From Bradysia coprophila (Eukaryota; Arthropoda; Insecta; Diptera; Sciaridae), in assembly GCF_014529535.1 (NCBI RefSeq), contig NW_023503616.1, positions 6,843,511 to 6,907,510 of the forward strand: a stretch of 64,000 nt of DNA, in the 5' to 3' direction. The translations under genes were made by a program, and so were the position numbers. The notes under the pieces are model-generated. The model was given only the letters and a program-made list of their open reading frames with translations. It had not been told where the DNA came from and searched no databases. Positions 1 to 10,188 of this stretch are shown piece after piece; the first letter of the stretch is position 1, and every line of letters starts with the position of its first letter.

Positions 1-1272
1 GAACTGTATCAGACTATGATCGATGGGAAGGTACATGCAGTAGTTACGCAGACGAAGTCTATGCAGACATGTACTGTTTGCAAAGCCACACCGAAGCAAT
101 TTAACAATCTTAAGGATATGGAGAATAGATTCAAACCGAAATGTGGTACGTTGATCTATGGAATAAGTGTGTTACACTTATGGATTCGTTGCTTTGAGTT
201 TCTGCTTCACATCTCGTATAGATTGGATGTAAAACCAGAACCCGTATGGCAGATGCGTGGACCAGTTCTCAAAAAAGAGGTCAAACGACGGAAGCGCTTG
301 ATACAAGACAGATTCTGGGACAAAATGAGTTTAAGAGTGGATTTCCCTTCAAAAAAAGGATCTGGAAACACCAACAGTGGACCTGTTGCTCGAACAGCTT
401 TTTCGAAACCGGAAATACTCGCAGAGATACTTGAGCTGGATGTGGACCTCGTAAAAAAAATCGGCACTATCCTCATCGCGCTTTCGTGCCAATTTCCTCT
501 AGACGTAGATCTTTTCTCTATGTTTTGCGAAGAAACAGCGATTTTATGTGTGACCAAGTACCATTGGTATCCCATGCCACAAAGCGTACATAAAATTCTC
601 ATCCACGCACGTCCTCTTTTGCTCGTCAATGATGGTCTCCCTCCTGGGGTTCTTGCTGAGGATGCAGCGGAGTCGTGCAACAAGTTATATCGACATAATC
701 GTCAGTTTCACGCCAGAAATGTCAGCCGCAAGCAAAACCTTATGGATGTATTCAATCGAGCTCTTGACACATCGGACCCAATCATATCAAGTTTTGCATT
801 GCAGAAACGATTAAACTCCCGACCCAGAAAAAACATTCCTACTGAAGTTTTACGGCTTCTTAAAGCACCTGATGTTCCAGCGAACAACGAGGACGAAACA
901 TTTTTATTGGAAGGAAACGACAATGACGAAGACTTTCATAGCTCACTAAATGAAATTTTAGACGGTTCCGGTCTTGATGAATTAAGCTTGCCAAATGATG
1001 TGGATGAAGATGAATATGGAGAAGAATATGGAGATGAAGATGAAGATGGAGATGAAAATGGAGACGAATATGATGATGAAGATGAAGATGGAGATGAAGA
1101 TGGAGATGAAGGTGGAGATGAAAATATAGACGAATATGATGATGAAGATGAAAATGAAGACGAATATGATGATGAAGATGCAGATGAAGATGGATATGAA
1201 AATGGAGACGAATATGATGATGAAGACGGACATGAAGATGAAAATGGAAACGAATATGATGATGAAGACTAA
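1..1272 (+). CDS. RAG1/Transib-like transposase, 5'-truncated by window edge
   Basis: The frame is open from base 1 (five codons before the first ATG at 16) to a stop at 1270-1272, so the N-terminal part lies outside the window. Residue numbers here count from the ATG at 16. Visible features are an Asp at residue 3, a CxxC (C19, C22), an HxxxxH (H192, H197), then acidic residues (E215, E219) followed by an N-K-x-x-x-R-x-x-R stretch. This order and spacing match the second catalytic Asp, the two zinc-binding elements and the final catalytic Glu of the RAG1/Transib DDE family; that assignment is by recalled motif pattern, not by alignment. Residues about 330-418 are an Asp/Glu/Gly/Tyr tail encoded by GAT/GAA-rich repeats, which is unusual and may be expanded microsatellite. 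There is no internal stop or frameshift in the visible part. It is most likely a mobile-element gene, less likely a domesticated one. Confidence 0.62.
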   Translation, partial: ELYQTMIDGKVHAVVTQTKSMQTCTVCKATPKQFNNLKDMENRFKPKCGTLIYGISVLHLWIRCFEFLLHISYRLDVKPEPVWQMRGPVLKKEVKRRKRLIQDRFWDKMSLRVDFPSKKGSGNTNSGPVARTAFSKPEILAEILELDVDLVKKIGTILIALSCQFPLDVDLFSMFCEETAILCVTKYHWYPMPQSVHKILIHARPLLLVNDGLPPGVLAEDAAESCNKLYRHNRQFHARNVSRKQNLMDVFNRALDTSDPIISSFALQKRLNSRPRKNIPTEVLRLLKAPDVPANNEDETFLLEGNDNDEDFHSSLNEILDGSGLDELSLPNDVDEDEYGEEYGDEDEDGDENGDEYDDEDEDGDEDGDEGGDENIDEYDDEDENEDEYDDEDADEDGYENGDEYDDEDGHEDENGNEYDDED

Positions 1273-1380
1273 TATGACGAGTGACAGTGAACTGTCCACC
1301 TTTTATTTCAGTTTTTTGTAATTTTTAATTTTTAATTTTTAATATTTTTCTTTTTCAGTAGAAGTCTATTGCGTGAAGAC

Positions 1381-1387
1381 CATTGTG
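1381..1387 (+). other. Possible 3' terminal heptamer of the Transib-like element
   Basis: CATTGTG lies about 110 bp after the transposase stop. Its reverse complement, CACAATG, has the form of the CACWRTG heptamer that begins Transib inverted repeats and RAG recombination signals, and it points the right way to be the right-hand end. The other end is outside the window, so the match could be chance. Confidence 0.25.
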
Positions 1388-1619
1388 CTACAATACCTAT
1401 TGACTTGGCCCATAATCGCATATGACATCTTGGACGATAGGATTTTTGTTTGAAACTTGTTTTTCTCCTATAAGAAAAATCAATGGGGTGCGATTAAGAG
1501 ATCAGTTCACGTCTGGCAGCCCCGTTTAAACTGGAATCTCTTAAAACTAATCAGCTTTTCCTCTGTGCTAGTGGTCGTTTATACTAACTTTAATTATAGA
1601 TATCTGATTAACGCCTGTA

Positions 1620-2100
1620 AAATATTTATTGGCGTCGCGTTTCGTCATTTCTTTCGTTTCAAAGAAAGTTACCAACTACGACCGATTTAAATGACGGCTT
1701 GAATTTTTCCCCCTAAACTTCAGCGGAAGAGTCAGTCGCAACTTTAGTGAAGAAACCGTATCATTTTGTCACTTCGTTTAAAAGTTACGGGCTACTTCCG
1801 GTTTAAATGGCGGCCATTTTGTTTTTTTTTTGCGCAAAATTCAGCAGGAAGATTGCTTGTAACGTTAGTAAAGAAATTGTATCATTTCGTCACTTTATTT
1901 AGAAGTTACGAACTACTTCCGGTTTAAATGGCGGCCATTTTGAATTTTTTGTTTGTCTAAAATTCAGCAGGAAAATCGGTCGTTACTTTAGTAAAGAAAC
2001 TGTATCGTTTTTTCACTTTGTTTAAAAGTTACGAGCTACTTCCGGTTGAAATGGCGGCCATTTTGAATTTTTGGTTTGCGCAAAATACTCGGCAGAAGTC
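1620..2100. repeat. Tandem repeat, about 120-bp unit, four copies
   Basis: Four diverged copies carry the landmark ATGRCGGC at 1691, 1807, 1928 and 2051, giving periods of 116, 121 and 123 bp. Each copy also has a GTTACsrrCTAC block, an ACTTCGTTT-like block and an AAATTCAGC-like block. The first copy is the most diverged. No reading frame runs through the array. Confidence 0.85.
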
Positions 2101-2926
2101 ATACTTCAACTCTCTAGAACAAAATTTTCTTCTATCTTCAACATTTTTTTAGATACGAATTCTGCCAAATTTAGGTTGATCTTATCCCACAGTGCAGAGT
2201 CTCAAAAATATTCTATTTGAAATTCATTGCTGCTTTAGTTATTATTGCACTCAAATTGTTATTGTTTACGATTAAAGTTGTATTATTATTTATAAGGAAT
2301 GTGATCCTTTAGATTTAGATCTGTCAAATCTGGGAATCGATTTTTTTTTTGTTGAGATATATCTAAAACTACGTTGAGAAGTTTCGGTTCAATGAAATTG
2401 TACGGTAGGATTTTTGTTGTTTTCAAATCGAAAGGTCATTTTTGCGCTTTTTTGCGTATGAACATAATACTCTCTAGCAGTGACACAACATTTCCATATA
2501 TGTCAAATAGACGATTCTCATTCGCCAAGTGGATAAGTGTAGAGGCGCCACCTATTTTTCGCAGTACTTCATTCTCTGCAGCTTATTTTCATGTGAAGTA
2601 ACATCACTTTTTGCAACGCACTTCAAGCCTGACTCTATAGGGTAGTGAAACATGGCATTGTGTAAAACACTGTAAGACACCACTTCATATAATATAGTAT
2701 GCTATTTGGCAGGGCGTTTTTCTGAACAGGTGATTTTGGTTTGGTATCATTTGTGAACGACCCTTTTAAAATTTTATACCATTTATTGACATTATTGACA
2801 GTTTAAGATCGCCACTTTGGACGAACAGTCGAAAAATAAAAGTAGCGAGCCAGTGTTAGTACGTGTTGCGAAAGTTTCAAAACCTTGATTTTTAATATCG
2901 GTCGAATATAATTCCATTTTTGTGAA
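2101..2926. other. Non-coding upstream region of the first ATRX-like gene
   Basis: I see no supportable reading frame here. The region should contain the promoter and 5' UTR of the gene beginning at 2927, but I could not identify a convincing TATA box or initiator. Confidence 0.5.
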
Positions 2927-5900
2927 ATGGAACCTCAAAATGCCTCTTCATCAAAAGCAGAGGTTGGCATTAGAGACTATATTTGACAGTTATTTTACTG
3001 AAAATCACATTTTCTCAATTAGGATTCTGAAGGTCGAACATTCAGACGGAAATTTGTAGAATTCGAACGCGATATTTTCAATACAATTGCTAGTGTGGAA
3101 GCAGCGCTAGAGCGAGAAGAAAACCAACGCAAAAAATATGAAGAAGAAATACAGAAATTGAATGACGAAATGAAGTCAGTGACGCAATTAAATAAGTCTT
3201 TGATCGAAGACAATGATGTGCTGAAAAATAAATTAAAACAAAGCGAGGCCGAAAAAGAAGAAATGATGAGAGAAAAAACTTCGTTCAACAACCGTCTTAA
3301 ATTGCTATTAAATGACGTGATAGTCGACGACGTAGAATCTCAAAACAACAAGCGCCCAAATGACACGTCTTTGGATGATGAGGATAATCCGGCTCGAAAA
3401 CATCAGAAAACAGTGGATGAACAACCGAGACCACTCAATCCGACGAATGAAACAAATGATCAAAATTTCACCGGGAATGCCGTTGTCGAGCTTCAACAAC
3501 TTCAATCAGTTACGGATATCCCAATATTGCAAGCAAATGACAAGAATGAAATGATTGTGACAGTTGATAACACTAATGCTGGTGAGTGTACCTACGACGT
3601 GGTTTTTTAAGTCGTACAATTTGAATTAGTTACGCAAATAATTTCAACTGCTACGTCCTACGATTAAACTATACAATTTGTCTGATCTTTTGTTTTGAAG
3701 CTGTCACCAAAGACGAACCTGTGTCGGTAACGGAAAACAATCATCTGTTGTCTACGGAAAACCAAGTTGAAGAAAGAAGGAAAACAATGCGACGTAACAT
3801 CAAAAAAATTATGGATTTCGAATGCTTAACGGTAGAGACAAAGAGAGCTTTCCAACAGGAAAAAGAAAGGAAACTTCATTACACCCAAAAGCTACAAAAG
3901 GTAAAACTGCAGTTTCTGAAACAATGAGCAAGATTGTAGCTAGTTTTGCTTTAACATTTTGGATTTCCTTTACTGAACAGTTTTGCGAAGAATACGGCGT
4001 ACTACCTGGGGAATTCAACAAATTGGACAAATTGGTATTGGATTTCGATGCGAATACTAAGCGTGAACGGTTGTCTGTGGATAGAAGATTGTTAACGAAA
4101 CTGAAACCTCATCAATGCGAAGGCGTGAAATTCATGTGGGATGCTTGTTTCGAATCTATTGAGAAATTGCAACACAGTAATGGTGGCGGTTGCATTTTAG
4201 GCCATTGCATGGGTCTCGGTAAGGTTCATGCGCCTTATAGTCCAGTGAATGAAAACTAAATCGAAAATAATTTTACAGGAAAGACACTACAAGTGATCAC
4301 ATTGGTCCACACCTTGATCACTCATTTTACAGAAACGAAAGTAAAGAAAGTTTTAATACTTTGTCCAAAGAGTGTCATTCTCAATTGGATGGATGAGTTT
4401 GAACTTTGGCTCAAAGATTTTCAGAACAAAGGGAACATCAACACCTACTGTCTGTCGTCGTAAGTAACTTTTTTTTTTGACAACAGTCTGAAGTGACATT
4501 CGAGTGAAAACTATTATTTCTCGACTGCAGTGCCCGTGAAAGTGCAAAGCGTATAAAAGCCTGGCAGAAGAATGGCGGTGTCTTCATTATTGGATATCGA
4601 TCGTTTCAGCGTGAATCGTGTAAAGCAGATGAGAAAAGCATATTTCACCAGGCCTTCGTTGATCCAGGAGTAGATTTGGTAGTTTGCGATGAAGGCCACC
4701 TCCTGAAAAATCCAGCTTCGAAGCTCAGTTTGGCAATCAATAAAATTCGCACGTCACGACGAATCATTTTGACTGGAAGTCCGTTGCAGAATAACTTAAA
4801 TGAATGTGAGTATACGGCTGATTAGTTACAGCGGTTAGCCAAAAAAAGTTTCGAATAAGCTCGAGTGAATAAAGCCTTCAGAAAGGTGTAACTTGATGAA
4901 GTAAATGAAGTGAAGATCTGCAGTTTCAATTGATTTGAACCAAAACTTTTCTGCAGATTTTACGATGATCGAATTCGTAAAGCCTAGATTATTAGGCACC
5001 GCAAAGGAGTTCAACAATCGCTTCGTTCGTCCAATAGTAAACGGTCAATTTATTGACTCGACCGACGAGGACATCACACTAATGAAATATCGGGCATACA
5101 TTCTTCACAAATTGCTGGATGGATGCGTTCAACGACGTGACTACTCCGTGCTGGCCGAATTTTTGCCACCGAAGCAGGAATATGTGCTGTTCATACGATT
5201 GACGAAAGTTCAGATTGATTTGTACAAGGTTGGTTTTTCGAACGTTTTATTTTTCCTTTGTAGAACTTGTTAACGTTTCACTTTTGTTCTGTCAGTTATA
5301 CATGACTACTTACGGCAAGAACAATCCCATTGTTCATTCACCGCAATTGAAAAAGATATGCAATCACCCGAATACATTGATCGATTTTGCTAAACGACAT
5401 AGACCAGCTCAACGAAATAGTGATTCCGATTCAAGTGACAGCGAGCCGAACGAAATTGCTGACAATTGGTGGATGCCCATGTTCGACGGATGCGATCAGC
5501 CGGACGTATCTGGCAAAATGTTGTTACTTTTTTCTATTCTATCGGAATGTGAAACGCGTGGTGAAAAATTGCTGTTATTCTCTGGCTCCTTGTCCACGTT
5601 AAACGTTATCGAAGGTTTCCTAGCCACCAACTCAAAGGGAATTTGGACTCGTGGAATGGACTATCTACGGATAGACGGAAGTGACACTGTTGACAAACGT
5701 AAACGAGCTATGCAAGTATTCAACGATGAAACGAATAAACGAGCACGGTACTTAACATCGAAATCGGACGTCATGGAGACATTTTTCATGAAACGTCGAA
5801 AAAAATGAAAAATCACTCGAAAATTCATGAAAATGTGTCCCTGCTTAAAAGAATGATTCCGGTGATTCTTATTAAACAAACTTTTCCTTATTATCAGATT

Positions 5901-6512
5901 GTTCCTGATTTCAACGAAAGCCGGAAGTTTGGGAGTCAATTTGACGGGAGCAAACCGAGTCATAATCTTTGACGCATCTTGGAATCCTTCGGATGATGTA
6001 AATATTCGATTTAAAAACTTCGCCAGACTTGTCTGCCATTGTGCATTTTTCGTTCGTAGATTCAAAGCATTTTTCGAACATACCGATTTGGACAGAAAAA
6101 GGAGTGTTACGTGTACCGATTCATTTCTCTTGGTACAATGGAAGAGAAAATTTACGATCGTCAGGTCTCAAAATTGAGCATCGCCAAACGTGTCATCGAT
6201 GAGCATCAAATCGGTCGCTATTACAAGGAAGTAGACCTACAGCAACTGTTCGGTGTTGATGATCTTGATCCACAGGTGGTACAACACACGGCACCGATTC
6301 CATCGAACGATAATTTGCTCAACGCTTTGCTGGAAACGCATGGAGATTTGATTTACAAGTATCATGACCACGATTCACTATTGGTCGATATGAAAGACGA
6401 GACATTGACCGATCAAGAAATCGGAGACGTTTGGAATGAATTTGAAAGTACTGGAATTGATGATTTCGAAGATACGTCGACCGATCAAGATATTGAAGAT
6501 TCTTCGGAATAA
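2927..6512 (+). CDS. ATRX/XNP-like SNF2 ATPase, copy 1 (10 exons, 921 aa)
   Basis: Exons: 2927-2962, 3023-3581, 3701-3900, 3981-4218, 4279-4459, 4531-4805, 4957-5228, 5296-5747, 5898-5997, 6060-6512. They sum to 2766 nt in one frame. The N-terminal third (about residues 20-110) is a charged coiled coil, followed by an acidic linker. The SNF2 ATPase starts near residue 266. Visible motifs are GLGKT (343-347, ATP binding), DEGH (458-461, motif II as in ATRX), LTGSPLQNN (motif III; copy 2 has T for S), KAGSLGVNL (motif V) and YRFGQ (motif VI). DEGH and the region after motif III are typical of ATRX/XNP, a nuclear chromatin remodeller; like fly XNP it lacks the vertebrate ADD domain. It is shorter than usual for the family. 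Exon 1 is only 12 codons with an unusual donor (GAG|GTTGGC), so the true first exon could differ. Family assignment is strong; chromatin targets are unknown. Confidence 0.88.
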
Positions 6513-6593
6513 TTTCCCTAAGTGGGAGCGACTTTTCGCTGTTGAAAAGATTTTTATTTCCAAGAAAATTGAAATGAAATTTAAACTATGTTG

Positions 6594-6610
6594 GTTCGTT
6601 TGACACGAAC
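6594..6610 (+). promoter_or_regulatory. 3'-UTR hairpin, ATRX-like copy 1
   Basis: A perfect 6-bp stem (GTTCGT / ACGAAC) encloses the 5-nt loop TTGAC, about 80 bp after the stop codon. The same stem with loop TTGAG occurs at 16977-16993 after copy 2, although the surrounding UTRs have diverged. That suggests a retained RNA element, but the function is unknown. Confidence 0.6.
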
Positions 6611-6628
6611 AGTTTTATCGATAAATTC

Positions 6629-6634
6629 AATAAA
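6629..6634 (+). terminator. Poly(A) signal, ATRX-like copy 1
   Basis: AATAAA lies about 117 bp after the stop codon and about 20 bp before the LINE insertion site, so the retrotransposon sits at or just past the expected cleavage site. Confidence 0.7.
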
Positions 6635-6660
6635 AGCCACAGATATGGCACGACTGCCAT

Positions 6661-9600
6661 TTTTTTTTTTTTCGTTATTAAACTTTTATTTTGTTTATTT
6701 AAATATGCGAAAAAAAGGCTGCTCACAATGACGCAGCCCGTAAAAAAACGATCTTTTCAAAAATCAAAGGTTACAAAACATAAAAATCATCTACTCTATC
6801 CGTTCCCAAAGTCCCCAAAATACACGCAGCGTTGCCTCTTTGTATCGCAATTGAAATTTTCTGCAATAAATAATCCATTGATCGCGGTTCCCCTGAAGTG
6901 GCCTTTATAATTTTTCCTAATTTCTCAATGAATTTCTTTGTTTCAGGTCCCATACAGCCTAAAGTCTCGAAAGCTAGAGGAGTAAACAAATAATTTTCTT
7001 TTAAACGCTTATAATGATTGTGTTTAAATCTTTCTGCGTTGTCCGCAATCGACCGCTGTTTCTTGCTAGATTCATTAATGTATGAAGGCGCCAATGTATC
7101 TCTTATGGTTACATCCCAAATAAGAGATTTACCATGACTCCATGGAATCAGTGTCATTCCATCAGGTCTTTTACCATCATCTCTAGACATACCTGGCGGT
7201 TGTAACATGGTTGGAAATCCTGCTGAAGAAAATGCATGAGAAAAAACTTTGTTGACTTCATCATGCGCAGCAATTTTTTTAATTTTCATTTTGCATGATA
7301 AGCCGTGTAAGCCATCCTTTTGAACCATTCCACCACAAACACACTTATGTTCCTCGCATAAACCAGAACCTAAACGAAGACCAACAGCAATTCTAGCAGA
7401 GTTGTTATCCAATAGCAAACCCAATTGGCTCGATGGAACTACTTGCAACCACTTTGAAGATTCTTTGGTTGATGATGCAAGTAGTCTTGCACGAGCAACA
7501 GGTTCGCTGGAGTCAAACATCTCATCGAATTTACTCTTAATCATCGGCAGATCCCAATTCTTTTGCTTCTTCTTCTTCTCGTCACCTTCTGGAACAAAAT
7601 CTCGAGGTATTTCCTCAATTAATTCCAAAACACTAGTTTCGATTACCTGAAAACTAAACTTTCTCAATATCTCACTCGACAGTTCTAAAGTAGAATAAAC
7701 AGACGACAGATAAGCTGGCATCGCAATATCCTCAACTTTCCTAACACCTATACCTCCAAAGCTTAAAGGAAGAGAAGCCTGGTCCCAAGAAAAATCAGAC
7801 ATCTTCACATTCGCAATGGCTTCGAGAGTTGAACGGAAAATCTCGTCAACAGCTCTCAAGCGATCACCTAACAAAAACGCCTTCGAAGAACGCAACAAAT
7901 AATTAAACCTAGAACTACCGAGAGACTTCCTAAAAACACACAAAGCAGGATGAACATCCATCAAAGTTAAACGATCACACATCAACTTGATAGATTCAAC
8001 TTTTGCTGAAAACATCCTTTCTAAACCTAACTCAAAAACAGGCGAGCCCAACATCTCCAACGAAGACTCATCAACCCGCTTAATCCCTGGTAACAATGAC
8101 GAAATCTCAGAGTACATATGAGCCGCTTCACCTTCACTAGCACTCACAAAAAAGACTTCACACTTCTTAGCATTCAAAGGCAACCCTGACAAATCACAAA
8201 ATTCTAAAATCTTCCTAATATCCCCCAATACTACAGAAAGCACGTCACCAATACTACCATCATCTAAATACCAACCATTCAACCTTGCATCTAATGAATG
8301 CGTCATCTTCATAATACCTATGCAGAAACCGGGAGGTCCCAAAGGATCTCCTTGTTGAAACCCTCTTCTTGAAAGCAGAGTTTCATCAAGAAAATAAAGA
8401 TTAGAAAAATGTCTATAAGACTGTTGCATTAAAGCCAACAACTCAGGACAAACGTCTCTAACCTCACCTAGCATGAACTTCCTAAACAACATATTGAAAG
8501 CATTACCGAAATCGAACTTAACCAAGGCCATCGGCTTGTCATGCTGAACTGTACAAAACCGACGAACTGCATGAACCAACGCTTCTGCACCTCCCGGAAC
8601 ACCAAACCCAAACTGAACAGGCTTTAACTTCTTAACTAAACTATCTCTGACATTACAACAAGCCACCTTTCCTGCCAAACGTCTCCAAACTATCCCTACT
8701 GCAATTGGCCTAACATCGTCTTCACCTTTCATAAGGGCAGTCAACGAAGCCCCGAAAAATATCTTACACACGTCCTGTTGAACCTTCCCACGCTTAATAA
8801 CATCCGTCAAAGAAGCTATTGCCTTCAACAACCGATTCCCAAAATCACCACAAGTAAAAGAAACTAAATCCTTCAAATGTCGGGGCCTCAAACCACCTAT
8901 TCCCCCTGAAGAACTCAACGGGAAGCTTCTAATAGCACCCAAAACATCCTTAACATCAGTAGCCTGCAAATTACTATCTAACTTTACCTCCTCAAAAACC
9001 TCACCATTATCATCCGGATGCTTGCCCTTTAACTTAGTCACAGTCTCTATTGACTGAGGCGCTACTGACTCACTCGAGCACAAAACTCTAACAGCTCCTT
9101 TAACATCTCCCTCACCAACCTTCCTAGTCGCAACCTTCACAACAACACTGTCCCTATCAACAACCTTACTAACAACAAATGGAACACTAGCGTCATTCAA
9201 AACATCCGTCAACGCCTTGACAACATCTACACAGTTCCTAAAAACACCCAGATTATGCCTGATCACATTAATACCACCTTTGCCCTTCGACCTATTATTC
9301 AGAACAATATAAGGGAAAGCAAGCAACCTCATCCATGATTCTACATCATTTCTCTTCACTAACCTTTCAACCACCGCAGCTAACTCTTGACAAACCACAA
9401 TCCTTACAGATTTCTGAATAATTCTCGTCAAAGGAACTGAGAGCCTACACCTATTAAGAAGAACTCCAAAGTCTTCCAAACACTCTGATGAACCTACTTT
9501 TCCCGACGAACCCGAAAAACCGTCAACACCTACTGACGGATTAACAACATCACTAACGCCCTTATGTCTAGCCATATGCACTTTCAGACCACGAGCATTC

Positions 9601-10179
9601 TTAGCTAAGAAACCACAAGCACTACAAACTACCCTATCAGAAACAACTTCTTCAGAAGAAAAATCTAAAGCAGAGACTGCAACTTTCCCCTTACACTTTC
9701 TATCTAACCGACCTCGAACCGGTCGACCAACATCAACATCCTTATTCAGCGAAGAAAACACTTTCTGACACTTAGCAACCGGACAATACCAATCATTACC
9801 ATTAACCAATGAATTGGCACCATCATCATTAACTAAATTACATTTACGGTGATACCATTTTCCGCATCCTGCACAGAAAATCCAGTTTTCAATGTTTTCA
9901 TCATTTTCATCCACCAAACATAAACAAATGCAATCTGAAAGTTGTGGTTGACCACTTGAAGTTTGGCCCATGATTCCACCAAAATTAGATAATTGTAATC
10001 AAATATTTTTATGAAAATACGGGCGCTGTGTTATTTTGTCCAATTTCCAGCCTTACAAATTATTTATTTTTGTTTTTATCCAAACAAAAACTGAATTCTT
10101 CTTAAATTTTTAGGCAGAGCAAAAATTGTACGTCTTTTCAATTTCAAAGCCTCCTTATATTATTTGCCATTGCCATATT
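6661..10179 (-). mobile_element. LINE with restriction-like endonuclease, probably full length
   Basis: The single long frame on the minus strand is followed at its 3' end by a poly(A) tract, seen as 13 T from 6660 on the plus strand. ACTGCCAT(T) occurs immediately outside the T tract (6653-6661) and again at 10180-10188, giving a candidate 8-9 bp target duplication. These limits give an element of about 3.5 kb with a 5' leader of about 210 bp. The layout (duplication, poly(A), element, duplication) is what target-primed reverse transcription leaves. TGCCAT also occurs at 10165 and 10171, so the right-hand match needs checking against an empty site. Confidence 0.75.
6771..9971 (-). CDS. LINE polyprotein: PHD finger, C2H2, reverse transcriptase, RLE endonuclease (1066 aa)
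   Basis: This is one uninterrupted frame. An N-terminal PHD-type finger (about 14-68; C33, C36, H41, C44, C63, C68) is followed by a C2H2 finger (C116, C119, H132, H136). The reverse transcriptase (about 355-610) has a motif A Asp in FDFGNAF (486-492), GFQQGDPLGPP (537-547) and YLDD (568-571). A thumb and linker precede a C-x-C...H...C knuckle (C877, C879, H889, C893) and a restriction-like endonuclease (RPDG at 935-938, WDVT at 952-955). The knuckle plus RPDG/DVT at the C-terminus places it with early-branching R2/R4/CRE-type LINEs rather than those with an N-terminal AP endonuclease. The PHD finger may read chromatin, but that is inference. All recognisable catalytic residues are present, so it looks recent and possibly active. 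It is not in rDNA. Confidence 0.9.
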   Translation of the reverse strand: MGQTSSGQPQLSDCICLCLVDENDENIENWIFCAGCGKWYHRKCNLVNDDGANSLVNGNDWYCPVAKCQKVFSSLNKDVDVGRPVRGRLDRKCKGKVAVSALDFSSEEVVSDRVVCSACGFLAKNARGLKVHMARHKGVSDVVNPSVGVDGFSGSSGKVGSSECLEDFGVLLNRCRLSVPLTRIIQKSVRIVVCQELAAVVERLVKRNDVESWMRLLAFPYIVLNNRSKGKGGINVIRHNLGVFRNCVDVVKALTDVLNDASVPFVVSKVVDRDSVVVKVATRKVGEGDVKGAVRVLCSSESVAPQSIETVTKLKGKHPDDNGEVFEEVKLDSNLQATDVKDVLGAIRSFPLSSSGGIGGLRPRHLKDLVSFTCGDFGNRLLKAIASLTDVIKRGKVQQDVCKIFFGASLTALMKGEDDVRPIAVGIVWRRLAGKVACCNVRDSLVKKLKPVQFGFGVPGGAEALVHAVRRFCTVQHDKPMALVKFDFGNAFNMLFRKFMLGEVRDVCPELLALMQQSYRHFSNLYFLDETLLSRRGFQQGDPLGPPGFCIGIMKMTHSLDARLNGWYLDDGSIGDVLSVVLGDIRKILEFCDLSGLPLNAKKCEVFFVSASEGEAAHMYSEISSLLPGIKRVDESSLEMLGSPVFELGLERMFSAKVESIKLMCDRLTLMDVHPALCVFRKSLGSSRFNYLLRSSKAFLLGDRLRAVDEIFRSTLEAIANVKMSDFSWDQASLPLSFGGIGVRKVEDIAMPAYLSSVYSTLELSSEILRKFSFQVIETSVLELIEEIPRDFVPEGDEKKKKQKNWDLPMIKSKFDEMFDSSEPVARARLLASSTKESSKWLQVVPSSQLGLLLDNNSARIAVGLRLGSGLCEEHKCVCGGMVQKDGLHGLSCKMKIKKIAAHDEVNKVFSHAFSSAGFPTMLQPPGMSRDDGKRPDGMTLIPWSHGKSLIWDVTIRDTLAPSYINESSKKQRSIADNAERFKHNHYKRLKENYLFTPLAFETLGCMGPETKKFIEKLGKIIKATSGEPRSMDYLLQKISIAIQRGNAACILGTLGTDRVDDFYVL

Positions 10180-10188
10180 ACTGCCATT

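Noticed and set aside
982..1299. Minus-strand frame of Ile/Phe-rich repeats opposite the acidic tail
   Set aside because: Pure antisense shadow of the GAT/GAA repeat coding for the acidic tail.
2188..2194. CACAGTG, an exact RAG-signal-like heptamer
   Set aside because: It lies to the right of the transposase frame but points the wrong way to be its right-hand end, and no nonamer at a 12 or 23 spacing follows. A 7-mer is expected several times in this window by chance.
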